Below, in pieces: positions 10,524-21,671 of a DNA stretch of 64,000 nucleotides. The notes beneath the pieces are model-generated. The model saw nothing but the letters and a program-made list of their open reading frames with translations, made no database searches and was not told the origin of the DNA. Source of the DNA: Nigrospora sphaerica (lineage: Eukaryota; Ascomycota; Sordariomycetes; Amphisphaeriales; Apiosporaceae); assembly GCA_018287875.1 (NCBI GenBank), contig JAGVVL010000017.1, forward strand, positions 3,286,001-3,350,000, written 5' to 3'. Position numbers and translations under genes: made by a program. The first letter of the stretch is position 1; each line of letters begins with the position of its first letter.

Positions 10524-11049
10524 GATGGAGGCAGCGAACTAAGAATCGTAACTGGGGCTACTTAGTCGAAGTTGTATTAGCGACTTCGTGCTAGGATTGG
10601 GCGGTTATATGATCGAGGTCTTTCGTAGTGCTGGATGAGTTCACATACGATCAGCAGCATATAGACCAGTAGCGCTTTTAATGCAACCAAGACCAGATTC
10701 AACTTCGCGAAAAAGGAACGGGTCGGGCGATCGGACTCCTTCTAAAGCCCGAGAGTGGGTAAGTTGAGGTTGGACAATTTTATTACCATCTGCCCCAGCC
10801 ACTCCATTTGAAAGTCGCCCAGCGAGCTAACCCCCCACGGTAGATTCCACATCCCGACATTCTCCAACTTTGGCGATCGTCGAGGGTCGCAGTACTGTAA
10901 ACTGTACAACCACGTGGTCGAGAGCCCGCGGAGCCCGATGGCGGGCCGCGCCATTGAACCCTATGTAGGAGAGAGTTTGGAGGCCATGGCTGGCATGATG
11001 ATTAGCGCTGGTGAGAGGCCTCGTGGGTTGGGCAGGTAGTGATCCTGTA
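10524..11049. other. Intergenic with possible exporter 3' debris
   Basis: No intact gene. The part next to the MFS remnant may hold its downstream sequence, but I cannot align any of it to a transporter segment with confidence. Confidence 0.35.
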
Positions 11050-11420
11050 TTTCATCTGCTCAAGACGCGGCTCGGAGCTTACCTTGACTGTGTATAAGTA
11101 GACAACTGGCCCAATAGCAAACAGTGCTAGTGAGAACACCAGTAAGGAACGCCGTCCGAAGCCGTCGCTTAATGATACAAGAATTAGCATAGTAGCGGTA
11201 GAAGCCAGAAGGGAGGACGATCCGGCTCAAAAGGCATCGAGGGCCGTTCCGCCGATGTCCCCACCAATGGACTGGTCACTGTAAGCTTTTTGCAGGTAGG
11301 AAACGTTCATGTTGCCATGGGACGTACCGGCAGTGCCACTGAAAGCGTCGCCACCTCTAGAGCTACAGCGAGGTTCGTGATGCGCAAAGAAGAAAATGCC
11401 AACCAGAACAGAGTCCCCAT
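11050..11420 (-). pseudogene. Fragment of an MFS drug/toxin exporter (DHA type)
   Basis: Two blocks of a 14-TM-type fungal MFS exporter are visible on the minus strand in different frames. From 11420 downward the first reads MGTLFWLAFSS then ITNLAVALEVATLSVALP, the first membrane helix of this family. The second, from about 11240, reads GTALDAF, a TGA stop (11227-11229) where the family has Trp, AGSSSLLAS, and then LSDGFGRRSLLVFSLALF, the helix 2-3 loop motif. About 50 residues between the blocks are scrambled. Only the N-terminal fifth of a transporter is present. A donor-like GTAAGCTCC follows the second block, so it may have been an exon end. Confidence 0.7.
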
Positions 11421-12118
11421 GCTGAGGAGGGGAGGTAGCTGACGGCTACTCCTGCAGGGGACAAACTGCTAGGCCGTAATATTTGACCCCACGGTCCCCG
11501 TTGACATGCGAGGCGCTGTAAGGGATACATGGCTCCCGCGAGGTGGCGGGCTCGATGGCTCCTCGCCGGCACTTGCCAAAGGGGGCCAAGAGGTCCTCTA
11601 TTCGGTCTGGTCTCTTCACCGCCGTCCCGATAGCCGGGGGACTGACGCAGGCGAGTTCAGGCTGGAGAGGCGGGAAAAAGGCAAGAAAGCACTTTGAATT
11701 TTTGCATTTCAATGGTGGGCCAGCGATCTGTCTAGGTAGCAAAACCAAGGCCCAAATGCTGCCACGATAAGTTTGACGATGGTAGCTAACTGGGTGACTC
11801 GCAGAACAACAATTCGCCAAGGCGGAGGTGACATATGTGCATGTGCGATCTCTACAGGAATTCGCGCATATCGGGGGAATAAAGACAGAAAGACCTTGGG
11901 CAGAGAAGTTAACGCTGACATGCAGCCTGTCGCAGGGCGTCAACATTCATCTGAAGCGGAGCAGCGGTTTGTAAAGCTGATTTGATATGGACCTTATTTT
12001 AAGAGGCACCAGCAGGTATCCCCGATGGCTGGTGCGATCACTAGAGGGGAAACATATTACCCGTCGACCTAGGCGGCTACTTGGTTAACTATAGTTTCTT
12101 CTTTGTTATTAATTCGAC
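11421..12118. other. Decayed sequence between remnants
   Basis: Several short frames on both strands, none with a family motif. Likely debris of the flanking broken genes. Confidence 0.35.
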
Positions 12119-12412
12119 CTCTGGTGCCGGGCGGATGTGTAACTACCGTGTGACCTGCCTCCATCAGGCATCTACACGCTCTACTGGGTTTGGGATTAGC
12201 CTACCGTCGAGAATGACCCATTGTCCCCTGACGACTGCCCGGATGGGATGGTTGCGTTCCTAGAAATTTACACATCGCACCTAGACATCAAGCTCACCGC
12301 CGATGGTATTTCCAATGCGGGTTCCATTGCGTTTCTTCCACCAAAGATCCCAACAATAGGGCGATCTATGAGCAGATGGAGGTTACGGTTTCGAGAGCAT
12401 GGTTCGTGGGCA
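12119..12412 (+). pseudogene. Remnant of a DUF7492-like secreted protein with RIP-type stops
   Basis: One frame reads LWCRADV, stop, LPCDLPPSGIYTLYWVWD, stop, PTVENDPLSP and then EIYTSHLDIK-like sequence. The YTLYWVWDWPT block followed by xIYTxxxDI is the hallmark C-terminal motif of DUF7492 fungal secreted proteins. The stops are TAA at 12140-12142, where CAA (Gln) is expected, and TAG at 12197-12199, where TGG (Trp) is expected. Both are CpA to TpA changes on one strand or the other, the RIP signature. Further on, reading PPKDPNNRAIYEQMEV needs one extra A in the AAA run at 12343-12345. Only the C-terminal part is present, and it runs straight into the next remnant. Confidence 0.6.
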
Positions 12413-13042
12413 ATGTTCCGGGATGACTGGGCAGGCATCACTGGGCTAGGGCCGCGCGACCTCCCCGGGGCCGATGAAAAAGTACTGACCTGGGCCCAAG
12501 ACGTCGGCGCCGTGAAAAGCAAATACCCGGAGCTATACGACTTTCTCGCGCAGAAGGGCATGACGGTGTGCCCCGAGGCGATTTCTCTCGGGCCCCGAGG
12601 CAGCTACTTCATCGTCGTCAAGGGACAGCGCTCGTTCAAGTGCCATCCCAACGCCACAGAGGCCGGCAAGCTTGCGGAGGTAGCCGCTCGTCTGTGGTGG
12701 GGTGTTGACGGAACGTACGTCGCCCAAGGCGTAGGAACAGGCGGGGGGCTGAAGTAGGAACTGCGCGGTAACTACAAGCGGCTGGAGGCGGTTCTCAAAA
12801 CGGAGAAGGAGAAAGGAGGGCTAAAGGTCAGGTCCCGAACTTGGCCCATCTTCCCCTTGCCACTCCGGGCGGGAACCATACTGACGCAAAACCACCAGGA
12901 GCTGGCTCTGAACATTGAGGACGGGGGGTCCTTTTCGTTGATCGCGGAAAGCGGCTCTCTGTATCAAAATGAGCGGGATCAGATGGTGCGTGGATACTTC
13001 AGGCAATATACGAGCTCACTTTTTAGTGAAAGGCGAGGGTAG
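12413..13042 (+). pseudogene. Unnamed gene split by a Trp-to-stop change
   Basis: From the ATG at 12413 a frame of 114 codons (MFRDDWAGITGLGPRDLPGA onward) ends at TAG 12755-12757, then continues in the same frame for 95 more codons to TAG 13040-13042. The join reads GGGLK, stop, ELRGNYKRLEAVL, and later ALNIEDGGSFSLIAESGSL, so TGG (Trp) is the natural codon at the stop. TGG to TAG is again a RIP-compatible change. The product is not a family I can name; it is soluble, with no signal peptide or membrane segment. If translation stops at the TAG, a 114-aa protein would remain. Confidence 0.55.
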
Positions 13043-13634
13043 GTTGTCTGTCTAGGAACTTGGCGCCGGCATTCGGAAAATGTTAGCAACACGACTAAGA
13101 TTCTACCGTATTTGCGCACAAACAGGGCATCAGGGTCGTAGTTGGTATCTGTGTGTGAGACAACGCCGGCGATAAGACGAGCAGGGCGGGATTCATATGT
13201 AAGGTACTCTTTGGCTAATCACCAAGGAGTCATCCTCAATGGATCTTTCCACGCGACTCGACATTATGAAGACCATAGATCGAAAAATATATTCGGGCTA
13301 GCACGGCGCGCAAAAAGCCAATCCGGGGATCTCTTGCTTGCTGAGTGGGTAGAGTACATGTGCTGACTTTCTCCGCTGCGTGGATGCTAATCAATCACAT
13401 AGGACTTTAGCGGACGAAACGTGGTTCGCGAAAATACGAGCTCGCGTTTTATTGGCACATATACGCCCAAATCGCTGCGCATATGGCCCGGTCAGCACAG
13501 CTTACGATAACGTCGTAAACTTCATTTATGTCGCATTAGGCCCCTCATAAATCTTCGTTTCAAGTTCTTGTTCCTTGCGCTGTAACCCCCTCCACCCTCG
13601 TAACCCCCTTTTGTGACGGGAGTGAGGGTCCGTC
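13043..13634. other. Intergenic
   Basis: AT-richer sequence with no supported gene; promoter region of the NCQDF gene that follows. Confidence 0.4.
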
Positions 13635-14693
13635 ATGGAATTATCTTCGGCCGGAAGCCCCTCTCGCACGGTATTATTAGCATCTCGCCGCCTCAAAAAA
13701 CTCATGGACGCGGCACTTTTTGCGATGGGTACAAGGCAAGAACTGCCCAACAATTGCATATCATGGAGTCAGTTTCACCCTCCACCATTACTCTCCGAGA
13801 ATACCTACTACGCCACGCACCTTGCGGTCGGAGTCATTGAAACCGACGCATGGAAGGACACCAGCCGTCCTTGGGCTGAAAAGTTTCAACACGTATGTTG
13901 GTGGGAGCACCTAGGCGCCCTCTCCAGTAGTAGCAGCTCGGCGGCAATGCGCGGCGCGGGAAGGACATGGCAGGACCACGAGATCACCACCATCCAAGCA
14001 GTGGAGACACTCGGAAGCACCCCAAGGACAAACGAGGAAATCACATTGGGTGGGTATAATGGCCCCTGCTTTCCTTCTCCTCTGCCCCCTTACATCTTCA
14101 TTCCCAATCGGTTCCAGTACTAACACCAGAGATGCTGAAGCCTACGATAGCCTCTTTCCCACATGGAAGTACTTACCCATCTGGTGGAATTGTCAAGATT
14201 TTGCTGTTCGTTTGGCGTTCCTACTCGTCCAGACACCATGGGCTACCCAAAGGCTGGTCTCGATCGCGAGGCAGTTGAAAGAAGACGTTCTGGTTCAATT
14301 TCTCACCAAATGGCGGCGACGGGAAAGAAGGCTGATGGCTTCTGTGGTGACTCTCTCGTTCTTCTGTCACACCGGTGCTTCCTTACTTGCAGGTCCCCTT
14401 ATCCTGTCGAACCTTGTCTCGTATGCTCTAGGTGCTACCACAGATAGTTTTCGAGGAGCGGACATAGTTGGAGTACGGAAATGGCTGGACCGCATAGTGA
14501 CACTTAGTAACGCGGTCGAGGAGCTCAGAACCTTCCATCAAGAGATTTTTAGGGAGTGGAACACTGAGATAATAGCCTTTGCCAGGTAAGTCGGAGCCTT
14601 GCTGTTAGTAATTCGGGCTGACTGATATCTCAAAGCGGAATGCCAACGGGCATCTTCCTAGAGGAGTTTGGGCTTAGTGAAGCAACGCCCTAG
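13635..14693 (+). CDS. Uncharacterised fungal protein with an NCQDF motif
   Basis: Three exons (13635-14053, 14130-14585, 14636-14693) join in phase to 310 aa. Intron 1 starts GTATAA and ends CTAACACCAG; intron 2 starts GTAAGTCGG and ends TCTCAAAG. The last exon closes neatly as SGMPTGIFLEEFGLSEATP and stop. Exon 1 carries YYATHLAVGVIE and the segment GSTPRTNEEITLGG. Exon 2 carries WKYLPIWWNCQDFAVRLAFL followed by a basic stretch and one or two hydrophobic segments (VVTLSFFCHTGASLLAGPLI). An Asn-Cys-Gln-Asp-Phe block after an N-terminal His recalls papain-like or LRAT-like folds in uncharacterised fungal proteins; the relation is a guess. No function is assigned. It lies at the right edge of the decayed accessory region but is itself unbroken. 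Confidence 0.7.
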
Positions 14694-15940
14694 AGAATTT
14701 CTACGATGAATATGGTGCTCAACATGAAGAATTATGGATGAATTTGGTCAGAGACGATATCAGAAACACAAAGACTCGGACCCAGGACAAAGGATATAAG
14801 ATTGGAGTCTCAGGGCAGGAAACTCACCAAAGGAATAGAGAAGACAGTGGCCCCAGCAGCGAGGGGGCAGCTAGGGGGGAACATGCTATAAGAAGGGAGG
14901 GATAGAAACTGGACAGAGAAGAAGGATAGAGATCAATGCCATTCAACGTCTACCCCTACCTTCTACCTGGCCAGAGCTTCGAGAGTGCTTTGTGCATCTT
15001 CTTGCCTACACTGCAGAACTCCCTCTGGCAATTGAGCTTCTTATTCTTAGGTGTCAAAGACAACATTCATTCCATGGTCCGCGAAGTATTTCTTGCAATT
15101 ATAATTGTCATGATTTTATACTACTGTTGAAAGGCCGACCTTAAGCATGGACAGTGTGAATTTTCGCGCCTGGGCTTACTTAGGGTTCCTCCGCGTCGTA
15201 TCTACTCTAGTCCAGATATAAAGTAATACACGAAATCGACTCATCTAAACATTACATTGAACAGCTTGTGGCTATATCGACCCCTCCGCCATGAACCGAC
15301 AGCCCTCACTGGCACTTGCGCACCTGCCAGTGTATTTGATAGCATGTCTCGATGACCATTCATATTCATAATTTTCGGTCCGCCCAGAGTTTCCAGCAGA
15401 ACGCAGTATGCTTAGCTGTCGACATGAAGTTCGGTAAGCACGAGTTAAACGCTGGAGATGTTGCACCAGCCGGAGCTGGATGGGTTATGAATGGTTGTAG
15501 TGTTATCTACGGAGTAAGTCCTTATTTCGGCTCGGCAGAGCGAAATCCTTATACAGAGAGAATTGATTGCAATAACGGTCAAGACGTCACAAAATGGAAG
15601 AGGTAGATATGGCGAAAGGATTCGGGGGCCCGTGTGGGACCTCTGGTGTTGAAATTTGTATATATTGGGCAACTAGCAATAGTATGGAAGTGCCATGGAC
15701 ATCCCATCCTCCGTTATAGGCTCATACTTGGATAATTAGCCTCTTCCAAATGGTAACCCAGCCGCTCCAAATCAGCACAGACATCCGCAATGTTAATATG
15801 TTATATTACAATTACGACTGACTCGAGCTCTGATTGTAGGAGCTTCAACTCCCATCGGCGGATTCCTCCAGAAGGGCGAACGCTCTCCCCTCTCGCACAA
15901 ATAGCCAGCCTCTCTAGGACGTACTCGGCATCAACTGGGC
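14694..15940. other. Intergenic, AT-rich
   Basis: About 1.2 kb with no supported gene. A plus-strand frame of about 80 codons (15352-15606) has no motif and no clear start. Confidence 0.4.
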
Positions 15941-16611
15941 CTAAAGATACTGCCAGGCTCCAAATTGACCTGCCTGGGCTTTTAGCTTCAAGCCCAGAGC
16001 AGGGGCGCAATTTGTGAGATTGAACGCGGGGGTCTTGACGTAGAGTTGGTGACTGGCACTGGTGCCCGCCATGAAGTTGGGAACGTCGGGGCAGAGCATA
16101 ACTCCGCCAAAGCTGGAAGTAGCAGTGGTGGCGTAGAAGTCGAGGACATCGGTGTTGGGAGCGCAGTCCGATATGACCGTCTTGGTATACCAACCGACGA
16201 CGAAGGAGCCGTTGGGAACGTAATTGGAGTGCGGGAGGCTGTACTTGACCTGGCCGTCTGGGCTAATATAGATACGCTGACCACCAGGTACTTCGACCTT
16301 TGCCACCCATGCTGTTAGCATAACGCCAGGGTAGAATGTCCCATTGACAGATAATGTGATTTCGGGGTCCATACATGCATAGCAGTCATTCCAGCCTCGA
16401 CCAAAGTTCCAACGACGGGCGGGCACGCGCCCTGGGTCTGGGCAGTGGCAGGACAATAGGTGGCAGGGCCCCTCATTCCCGTGAAGAAGGAAAGACCGGC
16501 AGCGTGGAAGAGGGCGCCATCAATATACGTGCCGGGCGCATAGGCGGTGATCGAATAGCCGGTGGCCGAAGCCAGAGCAGCCGATGTGATGAGCATCAGA
16601 GACGAACGCAT
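15941..16611 (-). CDS. Small secreted IgE-binding-protein-like cell surface protein
   Basis: Two exons, 16375-16611 and 15941-16297, joined over a 77-nt intron (donor GTATGGACC, branch GCTAAC, acceptor GGCAAAG) give 197 aa. The intron is needed: it fuses VVGTLVEAGMTAMH directly to VEVPGGQRIYISPDG, the core motif of the fungal IgE-binding protein family. A signal peptide covers about residues 1-17 (MRSSLMLITSAALASATG). ATYCPATAQTQGACPP precedes the core motif, and spaced cysteines follow near the C-terminus (ISDCAPN, MLCPDV, TNCAPA). Members are abundant secreted or wall-linked proteins without known enzyme activity. No GPI signal is evident. Confidence 0.85.
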
Positions 16612-19049
16612 CTTGGGGCGCTGGCGGATGGATCAGTTGTAGAGGTCGACGCCAGCAGATGACACCAGTGGCTGGATCACGGCAGGCTGACAACGGGTTC
16701 GCTATGTTGGCGTGCAGAACGGCAGTAGAACCAGTGCCGCGAACGAAGGACAGAGAAGAAAGCGAAGGGATGGGCGATATGAACAGAGTGGCCTAACAGT
16801 CCAGAAAGTGGGAATTCGGTCGAAAATATGTGGAAGACTGATGGAAGCTACGGTGGAATGAGATGCTGCCTGTTCCGGCCAAAATCATGTGCTTTCCTTT
16901 GGTATCTATTTTGTGGGGTGTTGCGCCTTCCCATATCAAAATTCGCGTCGGGCAAGAACTTGGCCGGCAGAAACTCCCTATTATGCAGAAAATACGCAAG
17001 TCGTTAAGCAAAGACCCTAATGACTCTTGATAAGCTTCACCTTATCCTACACACCTCACGAGGCTCGAAAACCATCTCTGCTTTCTAACAGAAGTAGTTA
17101 GAGGTTGTCTGTCTCGGCAATCGACCCATATTTGTGGTGTATTCTATAGCCTGGCTTGCCAGGTCTCCGCCGGAAGGCTTGTTGCCAAAGCCATACTGAT
17201 GCTTCCTGGCCAGCCCAGTGAGCCCTTTGCCTAGTCTCGGATTTCGCAACATTCCGAAGGTAGTAATGCATAACCACGTTCCTAACCGTCAATCCCGGAA
17301 GAGGCATGTATAGACTGACACACTTCTTTTCCCCCAAGGGCACCATTCCCACACCCAATGTATCTCCTTGATGGACACGTGAGTGGCGGCGAGCCACCGT
17401 ATTTATCCATACTTGAACTCCCCGGTTTTCTTTTTAAGATGACATCAACTAGTCGGTACGTATTGTAGCAGTAGTGCTGTCCGAGTCCGTCCCACTGACC
17501 AATATAGCCACCAAGTCGATACCAGCAGCCTAATTGGGCAATAGGAACTTGAAACGAGCCAGATCCGGTTTCCCGGCAGTGCCCTTCAGGATCCATTTTC
17601 AAGAATCGTCCGCCACTGCTGATAGCCAGGATGTGTGCCATGGGCTGCGTCTGGCCATCGAGGCCATCGAGTAGCGTGATGTCACTATTCCAGAAATATT
17701 TAACATTCAGGGTTCGAACTACGCAGTCACAGAGCTTGATTCTGCAGCCAGGTGATTTCCCAGCACTTTATTTGTCGATAGCTCGTGGTGGCTGTCCTGC
17801 CGGGGCAGAGCCATGCAACAAGCCCCTCGAGGACCTGCTTAAAGAAGGCACTCGATATGTCCCCCAACGACATTGCTGTTGAGCAATGCAAGAGACGGGG
17901 AAAAGATCTATCCACGAATAAACGACCTCCCCGCTCGCATCATGGGCTGCAGCGACGCGATACTTGCCTAATCAAGAGGGCCGGCATTCCCGCCTCAAGA
18001 CTGTGGACGATCAGTGGAAGGATCCTTCACCCGCTCATTCTGGGATCCGCTTCAGCTCCAATTGGTGCCAAGCACACCGAAACAAATGTAGTCGTGGTGA
18101 AGAAGCCCGCTTTCAGACATTCGCCTTGGCCAAGCTTTCGCCAAGGACGCCGTGATTGGACTTCCCACGCACGATGGCAGACGATGTGCCAAACAGCGGT
18201 CGCCGCTACTGTCGTGCCTCTTGCGCGGCGGGCTGTATTGGGGAACGGCGCGGGGTGATTGCCGTGGCAGAGTACCTCTCGACGGGCATTGGAGGGAAAA
18301 TTACGGACGCGGCGATCCCTGGCCGTCCCCTTGTTCCCGAGAGGTCAACCTGGAGTTCTTTTGAGTTGACCTGTCACTGGTGATCCCCTCAGCAAAACTG
18401 TCCTGGTCGCTCAAATGATCCCAGAGGGCTTGGACTGACCTGCGACAGTTTCACCTAAACGGTTTGCCAACGATCTCGGTACTCCGACGAAATTGATACG
18501 CTCAGAAGCACAAATAGGGCAAATGGCAGAAGGCTAGTGGCGGTCAGGCCCGTGCCTGACCCTGCGACAGTCTGCCAGTATTTCCTCCCACTGTACATAG
18601 AAATCGGCACCGGGGCCGGAGGAGCCTCCCGTTGGAGCAACCGCCGATGCGGCGCTTCTGTCACGACAAGCCTTTGGCGTCTCTTGGGATTCCACCAATC
18701 ACCATATCTGGTGCCATACTGGTCTTAGCCGTCTCCAGTTTTACCCCAGACGTCGAGCGGCACCCATCTAATTGATACAAGCGGTTCGGGAGCGGCAGAG
18801 AAAGTCGCTACCCCAGAGTTGTCGGCCATGGTGCCCATGCGGGTTGGACGGTCACAAAGCCCGTCGGCATGGGGGAATGTCCCTGGTGCTAGCGGAAGGT
18901 GATGGCTCCGCACCCGAAGCTCCTAAGACACTCTCACGATATGAGCTGTGGTATAAAGACAAGATGTCAGCCAGCCCGTTGGTGTTTGCAGAAAGCCGAC
19001 ATCTTCATTGCAATTTACAGAATTTCCACTTGTTCACCACGTCCCCGCC
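16612..19049. other. Intergenic with an unexplained open frame
   Basis: No supported gene in about 2.4 kb. The most gene-like part is a minus-strand frame running from about 17757 to 17282 (roughly 158 codons; DCVVRTLNVKYFWNSDITLL, then HILAISSGGRFLKMDPEGH) with an intron-like AG upstream at about 17745. It has no ATG at the open end and no known domain, so it may be an exon of a decayed gene. Confidence 0.4.
18952..18957 (+). promoter_or_regulatory. Probable TATA box of the pectate lyase gene
   Basis: TATAAA lies 93 bp upstream of the pectate lyase ATG, within the usual range for strongly regulated secreted enzymes. Support is sequence and spacing only. Confidence 0.5.
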
Positions 19050-20327
19050 ATGAAATTCACCGCCGCTATTTTCGGTCTGGCCAGCCTGGCCGCTGCCGTG
19101 CCGACGCCGACCGAGAACGGGCCCCTGGACGCGCGGACCATCGAGAAGAGAGCCGCGATCACCGACGCGTGCAATGTTGGCTACTGCACCCAGAACGGAG
19201 GGTATGTTTAACGACACACGGCCGCTAGGGCGCCCTTACTGATATCACATTTGCTAGAACGACGGGAGGTGCCGGCGGTTCTACCACCACTGTCTCGACC
19301 TTGGCTCAGTTCACCCAGGCCGCCGAGTCCTCGGATAAGCTGGTCGTGGTCGTGTCGGGGAACATCTCCGGTAGCGCCAAGGTCCGCGTCAAGTCGAACA
19401 AGACGATTGTGGGAAAGACGGGCTCCAGTGAGTACACAACTGCCGTGCGCTGGCGCCATTTTTGCGTGACCAAAGGCTGACCCCGCCTTCGAGGCCTGAC
19501 CGGCATTGGCCTCTACATCAACAAGGTGTCCAATGTCATCGTGCGCAACATGAAGATCGCCAAGGTCCTGGCCGACAACGGCGATTGCATCGGCATCCAG
19601 GCCTCCAAGAACGTCTGGATCGATCACGTTGACGTGTCGGGCGACCTCAACGCTGGCAAGGACGACTACGACGGTCTCATCGATATCACGCACGCCTGCG
19701 AGTGGGTTACCGTCTCTAACAGCTATATCCACGACCACGTAAGTAGCAACTCTGATAAACCAAGGCCGTTTGGAACCAGGCCGCCTGACAACACGGTGGT
19801 TTTGCTAACTGGAGCTTCGAACTTGTAGTGGAAAGCTTCCCTGGTCGGCCACTCCGACAGCAACGCGAACGAGGACCGCGGCACGCTCCACGTCACCTAC
19901 GCCAACAACTACTGGAACAACATCAACTCGCGGGCACCGTCGGTGCGCTTCGGCACCGTGCACATCTTCAAGTGAGTCCCCCCCCCTTTAAGCAACCCGC
20001 TTGGTCAGGGGCGTATGCTGAGACGGCGAACCCATCGCCCTTAGCAACTACTACAACAAGATTCTGGCCACGGGCATCAACACGCGCATGGGCGCGCAGG
20101 TGCTCGTCGAGAGCACCGTCTTCGAGAACTCGAACCAGAAGGCCATCTTGAGCGTCGACAGCGACACCACCGGCTACGCCGTCACCAACGACGTCAACCT
20201 GGGCGGCAGCCAGAACACGGCGCCGCGCGGCACCCTGACCTCGGTCCCCTACTCGTACAGCAAGCTCGGCTCAGGCAACGTCAAGAGCTCCGTCGTCGCC
20301 AACGCCGGCCAGAAGCTGGGTTTCTAA
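19050..20327 (+). CDS. Secreted pectate lyase, polysaccharide lyase family 1
   Basis: Five exons (19050-19201, 19258-19427, 19494-19738, 19829-19971, 20045-20327) join in phase to 330 aa, near the usual 320-330 aa of fungal PL1 enzymes. The enzyme cleaves polygalacturonate by calcium-dependent beta-elimination outside the cell. A signal peptide covers about residues 1-18 (MKFTAAIFGLASLAAAVP), and a short pro-segment ends at a KR Kex2-type site before AAITDACNVGYC. PL1 landmarks in order are KLVVVVSGNISG, the calcium-site aspartates around IDHVDVSGDL and DDYDGLID, the loop WKASLVGHSD, and the catalytic-arginine motif SRAPSVRFG. All four introns are 56-90 nt with standard ends. The gene is complete, with no sign of decay. 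Confidence 0.95.
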
Positions 20328-21671
20328 ACGAGGAATGGAACTATGTTGCCCCGAATGACGAACTGGAGGAGAATGGATACCTACGGCGGTCGACAAACCG
20401 CGGCGTCAGGCTGGGGAGATGGAACCCGAGGGGCTCGGAGCGTGGGACCGGGAGCGTGAAATTCATTGTACATATTTGTCTCAGTGGGGACGGCAACTTT
20501 ATTACGCCCTGTCGCCCTCCAGTTCATACAAGCATACCACCACGAACCACCATCTAGGATGTACACAGACCCGCTGGATTCTTTTCCCGTTTCCTCCATT
20601 CCGCGAAACATGTACTCGTCCGCGCCATTTCGTCCTCCCAGCCCACGGCGCAGCACCCGTGCTAGTCCGTGACCCTCGCCTTGCAGCACGCAAGATTGCC
20701 CATCGTCCTACAAGGTGACCATCGACAAGATGAGGCGAGGCCGATGCTTCACCCTTCTCGAGTCCCGGATCCATCAAGCCCTGGCGCAGGCCCCGAGAGG
20801 ACAGCGGTACGGACGCCTTTACCCCTTATATGCCCCGTCCGCTTCCAGTCCCTTAGGGCTCAACCACCACCCTACCTCGCCTCTGCTCACCGCGCTTAGA
20901 CTTGACTGTAACCCTCGCCCCTTGAGGTTGAACGAGAACTCCCCGCCCGCATCCCTCGCATGTCCCCACGTGATTTGGGACTACTGATGCGAAGTACTCA
21001 TACATGCTCGCTGCCATAACAGGAAGCAAGTCTTGGCCTCTCACGTTCCGGGCCCCTCGTGCTTCCACGTTCCCCTCCCGGAAGCGACCGTCGTTGCATG
21101 CAAGGCTGACTCGAACGCCTGCACACACGGAACTTTGCCTGCCAATAATCATGCACACGAAAACAGGCTTCGCATGCCTTGGGTTTCCATCACTAGTCAA
21201 GTGCCTGACGTCCCCGTTGCTTTTTCCAAGGCACAATATGGTGGAGTGGTAACGCGCCCGCTGTGCCCACATGGCCGATGCCAGCCCATCATTAGCTACT
21301 CATACCCAAAAGTCAAGTCACGAGAGGCTCAGGGACGGACGATGCTTCATGAGAGAGGATTATACTTGTTTATCTTGATGGTTGCCGTGACTGGGGGCAT
21401 ATGTACTGCGCTTCTATGAACTGCTGTCGAGTAGCCATGCTTTCTGTGTCTGTCGCTTCGTCTTCCTCGGATGAAGATACCTTCAAATTGAGTTTCCGTC
21501 TCCAATGTGCCGACGACAACGTTGAGTTTTCCAGATTCCAAACCGCCGATTCCACGCTGCCATCTCAAAAAAGAAGATGGGTCAAGGATTAACCACCAAC
21601 GCCGCCAAACTTTAAACAACCGGGCCTATTACCACGCCAGCGCACTATTCATTACTTTCTCATCCAGCCAT
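20328..21671. other. Convergent 3' intergenic region
   Basis: Lies between the ends of the pectate lyase (plus) and the PIR-like gene (minus). No gene is seen; it should hold both 3' UTRs. Confidence 0.5.
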
